NCBI RefSeq assembly: GCF_023347535.1 | Contig: NZ_CP094473.1 | Location: forward strand, 310,001 to 374,000 | DNA length: 64,000 nucleotides | Origin: Faecalibacterium sp. HTF-F | Lineage (GTDB): Bacteria > Bacillota > Clostridia > Oscillospirales > Ruminococcaceae | Reading direction: 5' to 3' | Part shown: positions 23,874 through 37,262 of the stretch, one piece after another | Numbering within the stretch: the stretch's first letter is position 1 | How the letters are laid out: every line of letters begins with the position of its first letter | Translations under genes and position numbers: made by a program | The notes under the pieces: generated by a model | Seen by the model: the letters and a program-made list of their open reading frames with translations, nothing else | Database searches by the model: none | What the model was told of the DNA's origin: nothing

Positions 23874-25061
23874 ATGCTGAATGAGACCTACCGCGCGATG
23901 CTCGGCAATAAGAGCGTCATCCGCGAGACCTTCATGTACGGCAAACAGCGTGCCGCAGAGATCGGATATGAGAATGTGTTCGATTACTCGCTGGGCAACC
24001 CCAGCGTGCCCTGCCCGAAGGAGTTCACTGCCGCCATGCAGGACCTGCTGGCCAACGAGGAACCGGTAAACCTGCACGGCTACTGCCCCAGTCAGGGCGA
24101 CCCGGGCTTCCGCACCGATGTGGCAGCGCACCTGACAAAGACCTTTGGCCTGCCCTATGAGCAGAAGCACATCTTCCCCACCACCGGTGCGGCGGGTGCC
24201 ATCGCCCATGCCATCCGCGCAGTGACCCGGCCCGGCGATGAGGTGCTGACCTTTGCACCCTACTTTCCGGAGTACGGCCCCTATGTGGCGGGCACCGGGG
24301 CGGTGCTCAAGGTGGTGCCGCCGCAGGCACCGACCTTCCAGCCCAATCTGGATGCCTTTGAACAGATGCTCACCGAGAAGGTGACGGCGGTGCTCATCAA
24401 TACCCCCAACAACCCCACCGGTGTGGTCTACTCTGCCGGGACGCTCACCCGCATGGCAGAGATCCTGACCGAAAAGAGCCGGGCATTCGGCCACAACATC
24501 TTCCTTGTCAGCGATGAGCCCTACCGGGATATCGCATTTGACGGCAAAAAGGTGCCTTACCCGGCGGCCTTCTACCCCCACACTCTCACCTGCTTCTCCT
24601 ATTCCAAGAGCCTGAGCCTGCCCGGCGAGCGCCTTGGTTATGTGGCGGTGCGTCCGGGCTGTGAAGGCGAGGACATCCTTGTGGACATGATGGCCCAGAT
24701 CTCCCGCTTCACCGGCCACAACTGCCCGCCCAGCATCATCCAGCGGGCCGTAAGCCGCTGTCAGGATGTGACCAGCGATCTGAGCGTGTATGAGACCAAC
24801 ATGAACCTGTTGTACGATAAGCTCACCGCGCTGGGCTTTGAGGTGGAGCGTCCCGGCGGCACCTTCTACATTTTCCCGAAGGCGCTGGAAGAGGACGCCA
24901 ACGCCTTCTGCAGAAAGGCCCGGGAGTTTGACCTGCTGCTGGTGCCCAGCGACAGCTTTGGCGTCAAGGGCTATGTGCGCCTTGCCTACTGCATCGACAC
25001 CGAGAAGGTACAGCGCAGCCTGCCGGCCCTTGAAAAGCTGGCGGCGGCCTACCGCAAATAA
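23874..25061 (+). CDS. Class I/II PLP-dependent aminotransferase
   Basis: 395 aa. The PLP lysine is Lys245 ([15 protein letters not shown]). Asn180 in NTPNNPTG and Asp214 in VSDEPYRD complete the fold-I set. The N-terminus [20 protein letters not shown] is typical of the clostridial subgroup annotated as aspartate or aromatic aminotransferase. The ribosome site is AGGGGGAA and the ATG is at 23874. It may be co-transcribed with the CDF gene upstream and icd 80 bp downstream. The amino donor cannot be fixed from sequence. Confidence 0.92.
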   Translation: MLNETYRAMLGNKSVIRETFMYGKQRAAEIGYENVFDYSLGNPSVPCPKEFTAAMQDLLANEEPVNLHGYCPSQGDPGFRTDVAAHLTKTFGLPYEQKHIFPTTGAAGAIAHAIRAVTRPGDEVLTFAPYFPEYGPYVAGTGAVLKVVPPQAPTFQPNLDAFEQMLTEKVTAVLINTPNNPTGVVYSAGTLTRMAEILTEKSRAFGHNIFLVSDEPYRDIAFDGKKVPYPAAFYPHTLTCFSYSKSLSLPGERLGYVAVRPGCEGEDILVDMMAQISRFTGHNCPPSIIQRAVSRCQDVTSDLSVYETNMNLLYDKLTALGFEVERPGGTFYIFPKALEEDANAFCRKAREFDLLLVPSDSFGVKGYVRLAYCIDTEKVQRSLPALEKLAAAYRK

Positions 25062-25140
25062 ACAAGCCGAACCGCTCCGGCGCGGCGATCGGCTGCGCGG
25101 GGCTGAAAACAAACCGCAAGAGAGGAAAGGGAACTCTGCT

Positions 25141-26352
25141 ATGGAAAAGATCAAAATGACCACGCCCCTCGTCGAGATGGACGGCGACGAAATGACCCGC
25201 ATTCTGTGGAAGATGATCAAGGACGAACTGATCCTTCCGTTTGTGGACCTCAAGACCGAATACTATGATCTGGGCCTGCCCAACCGCGACGCTACCGCAG
25301 ATAAGGTGACCATGGATGCCGCCCTTGCCAACAAGAAGTACGGCGTTTCGGTCAAGTGTGCCACCATCACCCCCAACGCCCAGCGCATGGACGAGTACAA
25401 GCTGCACGAAATGTGGAAGAGCCCCAACGGCACCATCCGCGCGGTGCTGGACGGCACCGTGTTCCGTGCACCCATCATGATCGACAGCATCAAGCCGGTG
25501 GTCAAAAACTGGAAAAAGCCCATCACCATTGCCCGCCACGCCTACGGCGATGTGTACAAGTGCACCGAGTTCCGCATCCCGGGCGCCGGCAAGGCTGAAC
25601 TGGTGTTCACCGGTGCCGATGGCTCTGAGCAGCGTGCCACCGTCTTTGATTTTGAGGGCGCAGGCGTTCTGCAGGGCCAGTACAACAAGGACGATTCCAT
25701 CCGCAGCTTTGCCCGCAGCTGCTTCAACTACGCACTGGATGTGAAGCAGGACCTGTGGTTCGGCGCAAAGGATACCATCTCCAAGAAGTACGACCACACC
25801 TTCAAGGATATCTTCCAGGAGGTGTACGATGCCGAGTATAAGGCAAAGTTCGAGGCTGCAGGCATCACCTACTTCTACAGTCTTATCGACGATATCGTTG
25901 CCCGCGTCATTCGCAGCGAGGGCGGCTTTGTCTGGGCCTGCAAGAACTACGACGGCGACGTGATGAGCGATATGGTCTCCACCGCCTTTGGCTCTCTGGC
26001 TATGATGACCAGCGTGCTGGTCAGCCCGGACGGCAAGTACGAGTTCGAGGCCGCCCACGGCACTGTCACCCGCCATTACTATAAGTATCTGAAGGGCGAA
26101 AAGACCTCCACCAATCCCATGGCTACCATCTTTGCATGGTCCGGCGCGTTCAAGAAGCGCGGTGAACTGGACGGCCTGCCGGAGCTGGTGAAGTTTGGCG
26201 AAGCACTGGAAGCTGCCAGCCTGCAGACTCTGAACGACGGCATCATGACGAAAGACCTGTGCGGTCTGGCTGAGGGCATCACCCCCACCGCCGTGGACAG
26301 CGAGGGCTTTATCAAGGCCATCCGCACCCGTCTGGAAGCCAAGCTGGCATAA
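25141..26352 (+). CDS. icd: NADP-dependent isocitrate dehydrogenase, type II
   Basis: 403 aa. Oxidises isocitrate to 2-oxoglutarate and makes NADPH and the glutamate skeleton. The N-terminus [24 protein letters not shown] pattern, [33 protein letters not shown] and [12 protein letters not shown] belong to the eukaryote-like dimeric class and not to the E. coli Icd class. The start at 25141 follows AGAGGAAAGGG; the frame is open further upstream only as read-through of the aminotransferase gene. No citrate synthase or aconitase is in the window. Confidence 0.95.
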   Translation: MEKIKMTTPLVEMDGDEMTRILWKMIKDELILPFVDLKTEYYDLGLPNRDATADKVTMDAALANKKYGVSVKCATITPNAQRMDEYKLHEMWKSPNGTIRAVLDGTVFRAPIMIDSIKPVVKNWKKPITIARHAYGDVYKCTEFRIPGAGKAELVFTGADGSEQRATVFDFEGAGVLQGQYNKDDSIRSFARSCFNYALDVKQDLWFGAKDTISKKYDHTFKDIFQEVYDAEYKAKFEAAGITYFYSLIDDIVARVIRSEGGFVWACKNYDGDVMSDMVSTAFGSLAMMTSVLVSPDGKYEFEAAHGTVTRHYYKYLKGEKTSTNPMATIFAWSGAFKKRGELDGLPELVKFGEALEAASLQTLNDGIMTKDLCGLAEGITPTAVDSEGFIKAIRTRLEAKLA

Positions 26353-26375
26353 TCATCTCTTTGTGACATAAAAAG

Positions 26376-26418
26376 AAAGACCGGAACTGTAAGTGCGACC
26401 TACAGCTCCGGTCTTTTT
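26376..26418. terminator. Bidirectional terminator
   Basis: A stem of about 15 bp (26376-26390 with 26401-26416, one bulge), then TTTTT. Lies between icd and a converging small gene. Confidence 0.85.
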
Positions 26419-26420
26419 CG

Positions 26421-26705
26421 TTAAAATGATGCGAACGAGCCTTGAATGTACCCGACAAAGAATGCAATAAATGTGCTGATGAGAATGCAACTAAGCCACA
26501 AAAGGTCTGCGAGAAGCCGTTTGCCGGTCAACTGCTGGATGGCCTTTGAATAATCCAAGGCAAACCACAGCATGGCAGCAGAAAACAGAATGGAGCTCCA
26601 ATGAAGCCGAAAAGACAGCACCATGCTGAGAAGCACATAATTGATAAGCGTGTAAAAAATACTTCGCAAAAGAAGTTCTGAGAGAGCAGAATACTGCTTT
26701 TTCAT
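26421..26705 (-). CDS. Small three-helix membrane protein, unknown
   Basis: 94 aa. Hydrophobic spans at about 13-31, 37-51 and 67-88. The basic start MKKQYSALSE puts the N-terminus inside. No family is recognised. The gene is visibly more AT-rich than icd next to it. It follows aroD by 18 bp on the same strand with ribosome site AAAGGAG, so the two are probably one transcript. Confidence 0.65.
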   Translation of the reverse strand: MKKQYSALSELLLRSIFYTLINYVLLSMVLSFRLHWSSILFSAAMLWFALDYSKAIQQLTGKRLLADLLWLSCILISTFIAFFVGYIQGSFASF

Positions 26706-26723
26706 AAAAGCTCCTTTCTGGAT

Positions 26724-27479
26724 TTATAAATGCAGTGCATCCAATACTTCGTTTACGACCTCCAGCGAAACCTGCCCCGGGGCACTGGCCTGCCCGGGGT
26801 TGGCAAAGGTCATGGCAGAGCCGAAAGTCTCCCCAGCCAGACGGCTCACCGCGCCCAGCGCTCCCATGCTCATGGTGATGACCGGTGTTTCCGGATGCCG
26901 GTCGGCCATTTCAGCGGTGGCAGCCAGAAGCTCCAGCACGTCGGTGCGGCTCTGGGGCATCACAGCCAGTTTGGGCAGGTCGGCACCGGCCCGCTGCATC
27001 TGCAGCATGCGGGAGACAAGCTCCGTGCGAGGAGGTGTTTTATGGAAGTCGTGGCTGGAACACACCACTGCAGCCCCGGCGGTGTGGGCTTCTTCGATCA
27101 GCGCAGGAAGCTCTGCGCCCGCAGTGAAAAATTCAATGTCGATCAGATCGGCGCAGTCGGTGGCAAGAACGGTGCGGATAAAATGAAGATACTCTTCGTG
27201 AGCCAGAGCGACTTTGCCGCCCTCGGCCTTTGTGCGGAAAGTGAAAAGAAGCAGTTTGTCCTTCAAGACAACGCGAAGCTTTGCAGCGCAGTGCACGATG
27301 GACGGAAAGTCTTTTGCACCTTCAAAGCAATCGATGCGCCATTCCACACAATCGGCGCGCAATGTGGAAAACTCGGCGGCCTTTTCCAGAATGGCGGCTT
27401 CCGTGGGCTCTATAATAGGAATAATAACTTTGGGGCGGCCCTCACCGATGCAGCAGCCGCGGATGTTGACACAGGACAT
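26724..27479 (-). CDS. aroD: 3-dehydroquinate dehydratase, type I
   Basis: 251 aa. Third step of the shikimate pathway, by Schiff-base chemistry. Lys170 (DLPKLAVMP) is the imine-forming lysine and His143 (SSHDFHKTPP) the proton-transfer residue. Their numbering matches E. coli AroD. EWRIDCFEG and ITMSMGALGAVSR are other signatures. It lies away from other shikimate genes. A consensus promoter is at 27539-27567, back to back with the rRNA promoters, and AAAGGAGA precedes the ATG. Confidence 0.95.
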   Translation of the reverse strand: MSCVNIRGCCIGEGRPKVIIPIIEPTEAAILEKAAEFSTLRADCVEWRIDCFEGAKDFPSIVHCAAKLRVVLKDKLLLFTFRTKAEGGKVALAHEEYLHFIRTVLATDCADLIDIEFFTAGAELPALIEEAHTAGAAVVCSSHDFHKTPPRTELVSRMLQMQRAGADLPKLAVMPQSRTDVLELLAATAEMADRHPETPVITMSMGALGAVSRLAGETFGSAMTFANPGQASAPGQVSLEVVNEVLDALHL

Positions 27480-27538
27480 GGCGCTTCTCCTTTATAGAAT
27501 AAGTATAGCTACCTTACACAGGATACGGGGATGACTCC

Positions 27539-27567
27539 ATAATACGTTCTGCCCGCCGCCTTGTCAA
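27539..27567 (-). promoter_or_regulatory. Promoter of aroD
   Basis: Minus strand TTGACA (27562-27567), 17 bp, TATTAT (27539-27544). Its start TTGACAAGGCGGCGGG nearly repeats that of rRNA promoter P1 (TTGACAAGGAGGCGGG). Confidence 0.8.
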
Positions 27568-27707
27568 GAAAACAAGGACTATATATGTATTTATATTTAT
27601 TATAGAGCAGGCGACTGCCCGCCGCAGCTGCGGCACAGTTTTCCCTGCGGTTTGCTGCTGTTTTGGGGTGAACGCAAAAAAGAATGGAAAAAATCTGTAA
27701 AAAAGTG

Positions 27708-27736
27708 TTGACAAGGAGGCGGGGGTGTGGTATTAT
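27708..27736 (+). promoter_or_regulatory. rRNA promoter P1
   Basis: TTGACA (27708-27713), 17 bp, TATTAT (27731-27736), about 370 bp before 16S. Confidence 0.8.
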
Positions 27737-27891
27737 ACTTGAGCGCCAAGCGCTGAGGCAAAAGAATGACTTCCGAAGCCTTAGCAGGAAGCCCTTGAAA
27801 AGAACCAATAGACGCAGAAAATACCAGCTGACACTGAGATGTTTGAAGCGCTCCAAGTTCAGAAAGTTCAAAAGCTTCTAAAAAATAAGGC

Positions 27892-27920
27892 TTGACAAAA
27901 AACCACTTCGGTGGTACAAT
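27892..27920 (+). promoter_or_regulatory. rRNA promoter P2
   Basis: TTGACA (27892-27897), 17 bp, TACAAT (27915-27920). A palindrome ACCAC-TTCG-GTGGT (27902-27915) fills the spacer. The rest of 27480-28107 is AT-rich leader without a gene. Confidence 0.8.
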
Positions 27921-28107
27921 AAGCAGGTCGTCAGCCGCAAGGCTGAGGCGCACAGGACCTTGAAAATTGAACAATATCGAAAAACTTGTAAGGAACCTTT
28001 ATGTGTTTGGAAAAACACTTAAAACAATTCCAAAAGTAATTCACACAGGACGCAAGCGATTGCGTGCTGAGCGAACAAGATTTAACACTTTTAAGTGATA
28101 AATATCA

Positions 28108-32732
<4,625 letters not shown>

Positions 32733-32815
32733 AATTCGCTTGAGACTCTGAGAGTCAACGAAAAAATGCTAGCAGTGATTATTCAGTTTTGAAGGCACGT
32801 CCTTCTAAGAAACAC

Positions 32816-32844
32816 TGGACAAAGTACAACATGTATGTTATACT
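32816..32844 (+). promoter_or_regulatory. Promoter-like sequence just before 5S rRNA
   Basis: TGGACA (32816-32821), 17 bp, TATACT (32839-32844). Start of transcription would fall about 7 bp before mature 5S. Confidence 0.5.
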
Positions 32845-32857
32845 AGGCCAGTCAGAT

Positions 32858-32977
<120 letters not shown>

Positions 32978-32983
32978 GAACAG

Positions 32984-33016
32984 AAAGCTCTGAGATGAAA
33001 GTCTTAGGGCTTTTTT
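32984..33016 (+). terminator. rRNA operon terminator
   Basis: A 12-bp stem (32984-32995 with 33002-33013, two G-U pairs) running into six T. Confidence 0.85.
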
Positions 33017-33116
33017 GTTTGCGTTTTGGGGCAAAAAATAGTATCATAAAGGCAGAAACTTATACTTTCTACAGATTTTCCTGTTACACTGAATGCACAA
33101 GGAAAGGAGAGCCTGT

Positions 33117-33980
33117 ATGGAAAAATTGACGAAAAAAGGGCTGGACGGTACCCAGCTCAAGACCATTGCACTGGTGCTGATGGTACTGGATCACATTCAT
33201 TATTTCTTCGAGTTCACCGGCTGCATCCCGACGGTGTTCAGTATGCTGGGGCGGCTCAGTGCGCCGCTGTTTCTGTTCTGCACGGTAGAGGGCTTTGCCC
33301 ATACCCATGACCGCAGGCGGTATTTTATCCGCATCTGGGCTATCGGCGCAGCCATGGCGGCGCTGGAATTTTTTATGATTTACGCCAAGGCCTTCCGGCG
33401 CGGGGATGGCTTCTACCCGCAGAATGCTATTTTTCAGGATCTTGTGCTGCTGTGCATCGTCTGGCAGGGCATTGACTGGCTGCGGGAGAAAAAATTCACA
33501 AAGGGCATTGGCGCCATTGCCGCCGTTTTGTGCTGGCCGTATGTGGTGGTAGTATTTCTGCTGCTCTTCCCCGGGGTACAGGAGATGCCCATTGCTTCAA
33601 CGATCGTGGCCTTTGTCATTACAAGCCCGCTGCCCATGTGGACAACCATCACGGACGGCGGCTGGAGCTTTTTGCTGGGCGGTGTGCTGCTGTATGCCCT
33701 GCGGGGGCATCGCCGCGTACAGCTGACGGCATGGGCCGTGCTCATTTTCCTATGTGATTTTGTGCCGACCTTTGGGATGCTTTGCAGACAGGCGGATTTT
33801 GTGTGGACGCAGATGTTCACCGACTACTACGAGTGGTTCGGCGTAGCGGCGGTGCTGCTGATGCTGCTGTACAATGGGCAGCGTGGCAGCGGACATAAGC
33901 GGCTGTTCTACTGGTTCTACCCCGCCCATGTGTACCTGCTGTATGGAGCATCCTGCCTTGTTTATAACGTGTTGAGGTGA
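33117..33980 (+). CDS. TraX family membrane protein
   Basis: 287 aa with about eight membrane helices. The family mark is near the N-terminus: LDGTQLKTIALVLMVLDHIH followed by GRLSAPLFLFCTVEGF and the TRDRRRY-like loop HTHDRRRY. TraX of plasmid F acetylates pilin; chromosomal Firmicute members are of unknown role and are related in fold to acyltransferase-3 proteins. ATG at 33117 follows AAAGGAGA. The stop is 4 bp before the response regulator start, so the three genes 33117-35588 form one operon and the regulators may control this protein. Confidence 0.85.
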   Translation: MEKLTKKGLDGTQLKTIALVLMVLDHIHYFFEFTGCIPTVFSMLGRLSAPLFLFCTVEGFAHTHDRRRYFIRIWAIGAAMAALEFFMIYAKAFRRGDGFYPQNAIFQDLVLLCIVWQGIDWLREKKFTKGIGAIAAVLCWPYVVVVFLLLFPGVQEMPIASTIVAFVITSPLPMWTTITDGGWSFLLGGVLLYALRGHRRVQLTAWAVLIFLCDFVPTFGMLCRQADFVWTQMFTDYYEWFGVAAVLLMLLYNGQRGSGHKRLFYWFYPAHVYLLYGASCLVYNVLR

Positions 33981-33984
33981 TCTT

Positions 33985-34665
33985 GTGGCGAATATTCTGG
34001 CCGTGGACGACAATCTGGAGCTCTGCAAGCTGATCCGCACCACTCTGGAGCGGGACGGCCACCGGGTAGAAACGCGGCAGGCGGGCGGAGCGCTGACCGA
34101 GGCGCTCTGCCGCTGGGCAGACTGCATTCTGCTGGATGTGATGATGCCCGGGGAGGATGGCTTTGCGGTCTGTCGGCGCATCCGCAGCCTGACCGAAGTG
34201 CCCATCCTGTTTCTGAGCGCCCGCACCGATGAGGCCGCTGTGCTGGAGGGGCTGGGTATCGGGGCAGATGACTTTTTGTCCAAGCCCTTCCGGGTGGCTG
34301 AGCTGAGGGCGCGGGTGGCGGCACATCTGCGGCGGCAGAGCCGCACCCCGGCACACCGGATGGTGCGCAGCGGCGTGGCCTTTGACCTGACCGCCCGGAG
34401 CGCGGCGGTAGAGGGGAAGGCGCTGCCCTTGACCCGCTCGGAGTATGCCATCTGCGAGTATCTGGCGCTGCACGCCGGGCAGACCTTTACCAAGGAACAA
34501 ATTTACGAAGCAGTTTTTGGCATTGACGGCACTGCGAACGACACCGCCGTGACCCAGCACATCAAGAATATCCGGGCAAAGCTGCGGGCGGCGGGCGTGC
34601 CGGAGCCGGAAAAGCTGCTTAATACCGTATGGGGCGTGGGGTACCGATGGAAAAGCGAAGACTGA
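33985..34665 (+). CDS. OmpR-family response regulator (GTG start)
   Basis: 226 aa. Receiver with D8-D9, Asp51 (ILLDVMMP) and Lys in DDFLSKPF. Winged helix with LPLTRSEYAICEYLALH and NTVWGVGYRW. The GTG start follows GAGGTGA with a normal gap. Its 3' end overlaps the kinase start by 19 bp. This RR/HK style is seen in VanR/VanS-like pairs of clostridia. The target is unknown. Confidence 0.93.
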   Translation: MANILAVDDNLELCKLIRTTLERDGHRVETRQAGGALTEALCRWADCILLDVMMPGEDGFAVCRRIRSLTEVPILFLSARTDEAAVLEGLGIGADDFLSKPFRVAELRARVAAHLRRQSRTPAHRMVRSGVAFDLTARSAAVEGKALPLTRSEYAICEYLALHAGQTFTKEQIYEAVFGIDGTANDTAVTQHIKNIRAKLRAAGVPEPEKLLNTVWGVGYRWKSED

Positions 34666-35588
34666 TTTCTCTGCGTAGCGTGCTGCTGCAATATCTGGTG
34701 CGCACGGCGCTGGCCTGCCTGCTGGTCGCGGTGGGGTGGCTGCTGGTGCTACTGTTGTGGATCCAGAACAGCGGGCTGTTTCTGCCCGCGAATCAGGCCG
34801 CGCAGGCCTGCCAGAAGGCCGCACAGGACGTTTTGCCGGGTATGACTGTCGCCACCTTTGATGAGACCCAGCTGGACTCCTTGTGCCGGTACGCCCTGTT
34901 TGCCGCGCCGGACAGCAGCGAGGTGCTGGCCACCAACATGGATGCCGGGCACTTGCAGCGGGCAATGGAGAACCGGCAGGGGAAAACCCACTGGCATTTT
35001 GGCTATACACAGTATTATATGACGTCGAAATTGCAGGACGGAACGGTTTGCCTGCTGCAATTTGACTATGCCGTGCCCTACGCCGACCCTGCGCTGCGGG
35101 GCGTGCTGCCGGATATGCAGACCGTGCACTGCATTCTGGGCATTCTGCTGTTGGTAGGCGCGGTGGTGTGGAGCACCCGCAGGACCGGGCGCTTCCTGAC
35201 CCGGGAGACCGAAAAGCTGACCGCCGCCGCGCAGGCGGTGGCGCGGAAGGATCTGGACAGCGCCGTGTTTTCCGGTGCGAAGGTGCGGGAGTATGAGAGC
35301 GCTTTGCAGGCATTGCAGACCATGGGCGATGAATTGACCGGCAGCCTGCAGAAGCAGTGGGACATGGAGCAGCGGCAGCGGGAGCAGATCATTCAGCTGT
35401 CCCACAAGCTGAAAACGCCGCTGACCATCATCGAGGGCAACGCGGAGCTACTGGCGGAGGATGACCTGACTGAGGAACAGCGGGCGCAGGTGGAAGCGAT
35501 TCTGCAGGGTGCAGAGCAGACCCGCACCTATCTGGGAAAGATCCGTGCCGAGGTGCAGACCCCTTTGAAGTATCGACAGAGAAAATGA
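34647..35588 (+). CDS. Histidine kinase lacking the ATPase domain (truncated)
   Basis: 313 aa. Membrane segments at about 20-40 and 160-177, HAMP-like linker, then the H-box QLSHKLKTPLTIIEGNAELL with His253 and the second helix of the dimer domain. The protein stops at LKYRQRK, where about 110 residues of HATPase_c (N, G1, F, G2 boxes) should follow. A terminator hairpin begins 2 bp later and no such domain is present in any frame before murC. It could be a decayed kinase, or a phosphotransfer/phosphatase partner of another kinase. The start at 34647 lies inside the regulator gene. Confidence 0.85.
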   Translation: MEKRRLISLRSVLLQYLVRTALACLLVAVGWLLVLLLWIQNSGLFLPANQAAQACQKAAQDVLPGMTVATFDETQLDSLCRYALFAAPDSSEVLATNMDAGHLQRAMENRQGKTHWHFGYTQYYMTSKLQDGTVCLLQFDYAVPYADPALRGVLPDMQTVHCILGILLLVGAVVWSTRRTGRFLTRETEKLTAAAQAVARKDLDSAVFSGAKVREYESALQALQTMGDELTGSLQKQWDMEQRQREQIIQLSHKLKTPLTIIEGNAELLAEDDLTEEQRAQVEAILQGAEQTRTYLGKIRAEVQTPLKYRQRK

Positions 35589-35590
35589 AA

Positions 35591-35625
35591 ACAGCCCGGT
35601 GCGAAACCCTTTCGCACCGGGCTGT
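35591..35625 (-). terminator. Terminator of murC, shared
   Basis: A perfect 15-bp stem (35591-35605 with 35611-35625). T-rich on the minus-strand side, so it mainly serves murC. Confidence 0.85.
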
Positions 35626-35644
35626 CTGCTGTGATAAGCGAAAA

Positions 35645-37027
35645 TTACGGCTGCTCAGCCACCATCATCTTGCTGGCCTTGTAGATGTCGCCGCAGCCGA
35701 GGGTGATGACCAGATCGCCCTCCCGGGCGTTCTGCTTGACCCAATCAGCGGCCTCCTCCAGACTGTTCACCAGAACAGAGCCGGGGATCTGGGCAGCCAG
35801 CTTTGCGCTGGTGATGCTGGGGTCGTTGGGCTCACGGCTGCCCATGATGGGAGTGAGCACCGTGATGTCGGGGATCTTGAGCACATCCACAAAGTCGTTG
35901 AACAGCATCTTGGTGCGGCTGTATGTAAACGGCTGGTGGACGGCGATCAGCCGCTTATAGCCCATTTCCTTGGCCGTGGTCAGGGTGGCGCGCAGCTCGG
36001 TGGGGTGATGGGCATAATCGTCCACGACCAACGCACCGTTGCATTCGCCGTAGACCTCAAAGCGGCGGCCGGCACCCTTAAAGTTCAGGGCGGCATCGGC
36101 GCACTGCTCCACGGTCAGACCGATGAAGCGGCAGACGGCACACATGGCAAGCGCATTGTAAATGTTGTGGTAGCCGGGCACAGCCAGACGGATATGGCCG
36201 GTGACCTTGTTCCACTCCTTCAGGTCGAACTCAAAGAAGCCGGGCTTGTATTCGTTCACGTTCAATGCCTGATAATCGCCGTCGTTCTGGATGCCAAAGG
36301 TGCGCACGCGGCGGTCCAGCGTGTACATGACATCCATGGTGTTCTTGTCGTCCGCATTGGCAAAGATCATGAACTTGGTCATCAGGGCAAAGCGCTTGAA
36401 GGCGAACTTCAGTTCGCCCATGCTGCCGTAGTAATCCAGATGGTCGTTGTCGATGTTCAGCACAACGGACAGATAGGGGGTCAGCTTGAGGAAGGTCTCG
36501 GCGAACTCGCAGGACTCGATCACGATGTCGTCGCCCTTGCCGGCCTTGCCGTAGCCGTTGATGAGGGGCAGCTTGCCGCCGATGACAGCGGACGGGTCGC
36601 GGCCTGCCAGCTCCAGCGCGGTGGTGATCATGGAAGTGGTCGTGGTCTTGCCGTGGGTGCCGGAGACGCAGATGCTCTGCTTGTACAGGCGGCTCACATA
36701 GCCCAGCAGCACGCTGCGCTCGATGGTGGGGATGCCGTAGGAGGCAGCGGCATTCAGCTCCACGTTATCCTTGGAAATAGCGGCGGAATAAACCACCATA
36801 TCGGTGCCGATGACATTGTCTGCACTGTGGCCCAGACTGACCTTGACGCCCATCTCCCGCTCGTAGCGGATGATGCTGCCATCCAGCACATCGCTGCCGG
36901 AGATCTGGTAGCCCTTGGCCGCAAGGATCTGGATCAGCGGATACATGCCGCTGCCGCCGCAGCCAATGAAGTGGATCTTTTTTACATTGTCCAGCAGGTG
37001 CTGGTTGTAATCGGTGTACATGAACAT
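35645..37027 (-). CDS. murC: UDP-N-acetylmuramate-L-alanine ligase
   Basis: 460 aa. Adds L-Ala to UDP-MurNAc in peptidoglycan synthesis. N-terminal Rossmann motif IHFIGCGGSGMYPL, ATP loop VSGTHGKTTTTSM, and the Mur-ligase motifs NIDNDHLDYYG, GYHNIYNALA and VVDDYAHHPTELRATL. The start at 37027 is preceded by GGAGG at 10 bp; the open frame to 37231 is not needed for the fold. TATAAT on the minus strand at 37100-37105 is a likely -10 with a poor -35. Confidence 0.95.
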   Translation of the reverse strand: MFMYTDYNQHLLDNVKKIHFIGCGGSGMYPLIQILAAKGYQISGSDVLDGSIIRYEREMGVKVSLGHSADNVIGTDMVVYSAAISKDNVELNAAASYGIPTIERSVLLGYVSRLYKQSICVSGTHGKTTTTSMITTALELAGRDPSAVIGGKLPLINGYGKAGKGDDIVIESCEFAETFLKLTPYLSVVLNIDNDHLDYYGSMGELKFAFKRFALMTKFMIFANADDKNTMDVMYTLDRRVRTFGIQNDGDYQALNVNEYKPGFFEFDLKEWNKVTGHIRLAVPGYHNIYNALAMCAVCRFIGLTVEQCADAALNFKGAGRRFEVYGECNGALVVDDYAHHPTELRATLTTAKEMGYKRLIAVHQPFTYSRTKMLFNDFVDVLKIPDITVLTPIMGSREPNDPSITSAKLAAQIPGSVLVNSLEEAADWVKQNAREGDLVITLGCGDIYKASKMMVAEQP

Positions 37028-37220
37028 AGTAAGGCAACCTCCAAATAAATAACGGCCGCAGAGCAGACCGGCTCGATCCATTCTATTAGGATACATCTTA
37101 TTATATAATTTTTGACGGACAAAATAAACAGGTAATCCCGAATTTTCGGAAAGAACCATAAATCCTTTTGCGATTTTGTGATATGTGTACAAGAAATGCA
37201 CAGAGCGGCCCTTCCGGCAT

Positions 37221-37252
37221 AAAAAGAGCATCTGCGCCGGGGCAGATGCTCT
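37221..37252 (-). terminator. Terminator of coaBC
   Basis: An 11-bp stem (37225-37235 with 37242-37252), T-run on the minus strand. Confidence 0.8.
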
Positions 37253-37262
37253 TGCCGGATGC

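Noticed and set aside
24838..25140. N-terminal extension of isocitrate dehydrogenase
   Set aside because: The upstream in-frame sequence is the aminotransferase gene in another frame; the start at 25141 has a ribosome site and matches family length.
37028..37231. N-terminal extension of MurC by 68 residues
   Set aside because: The extension covers an AT-rich promoter region and is not part of the Mur ligase fold.
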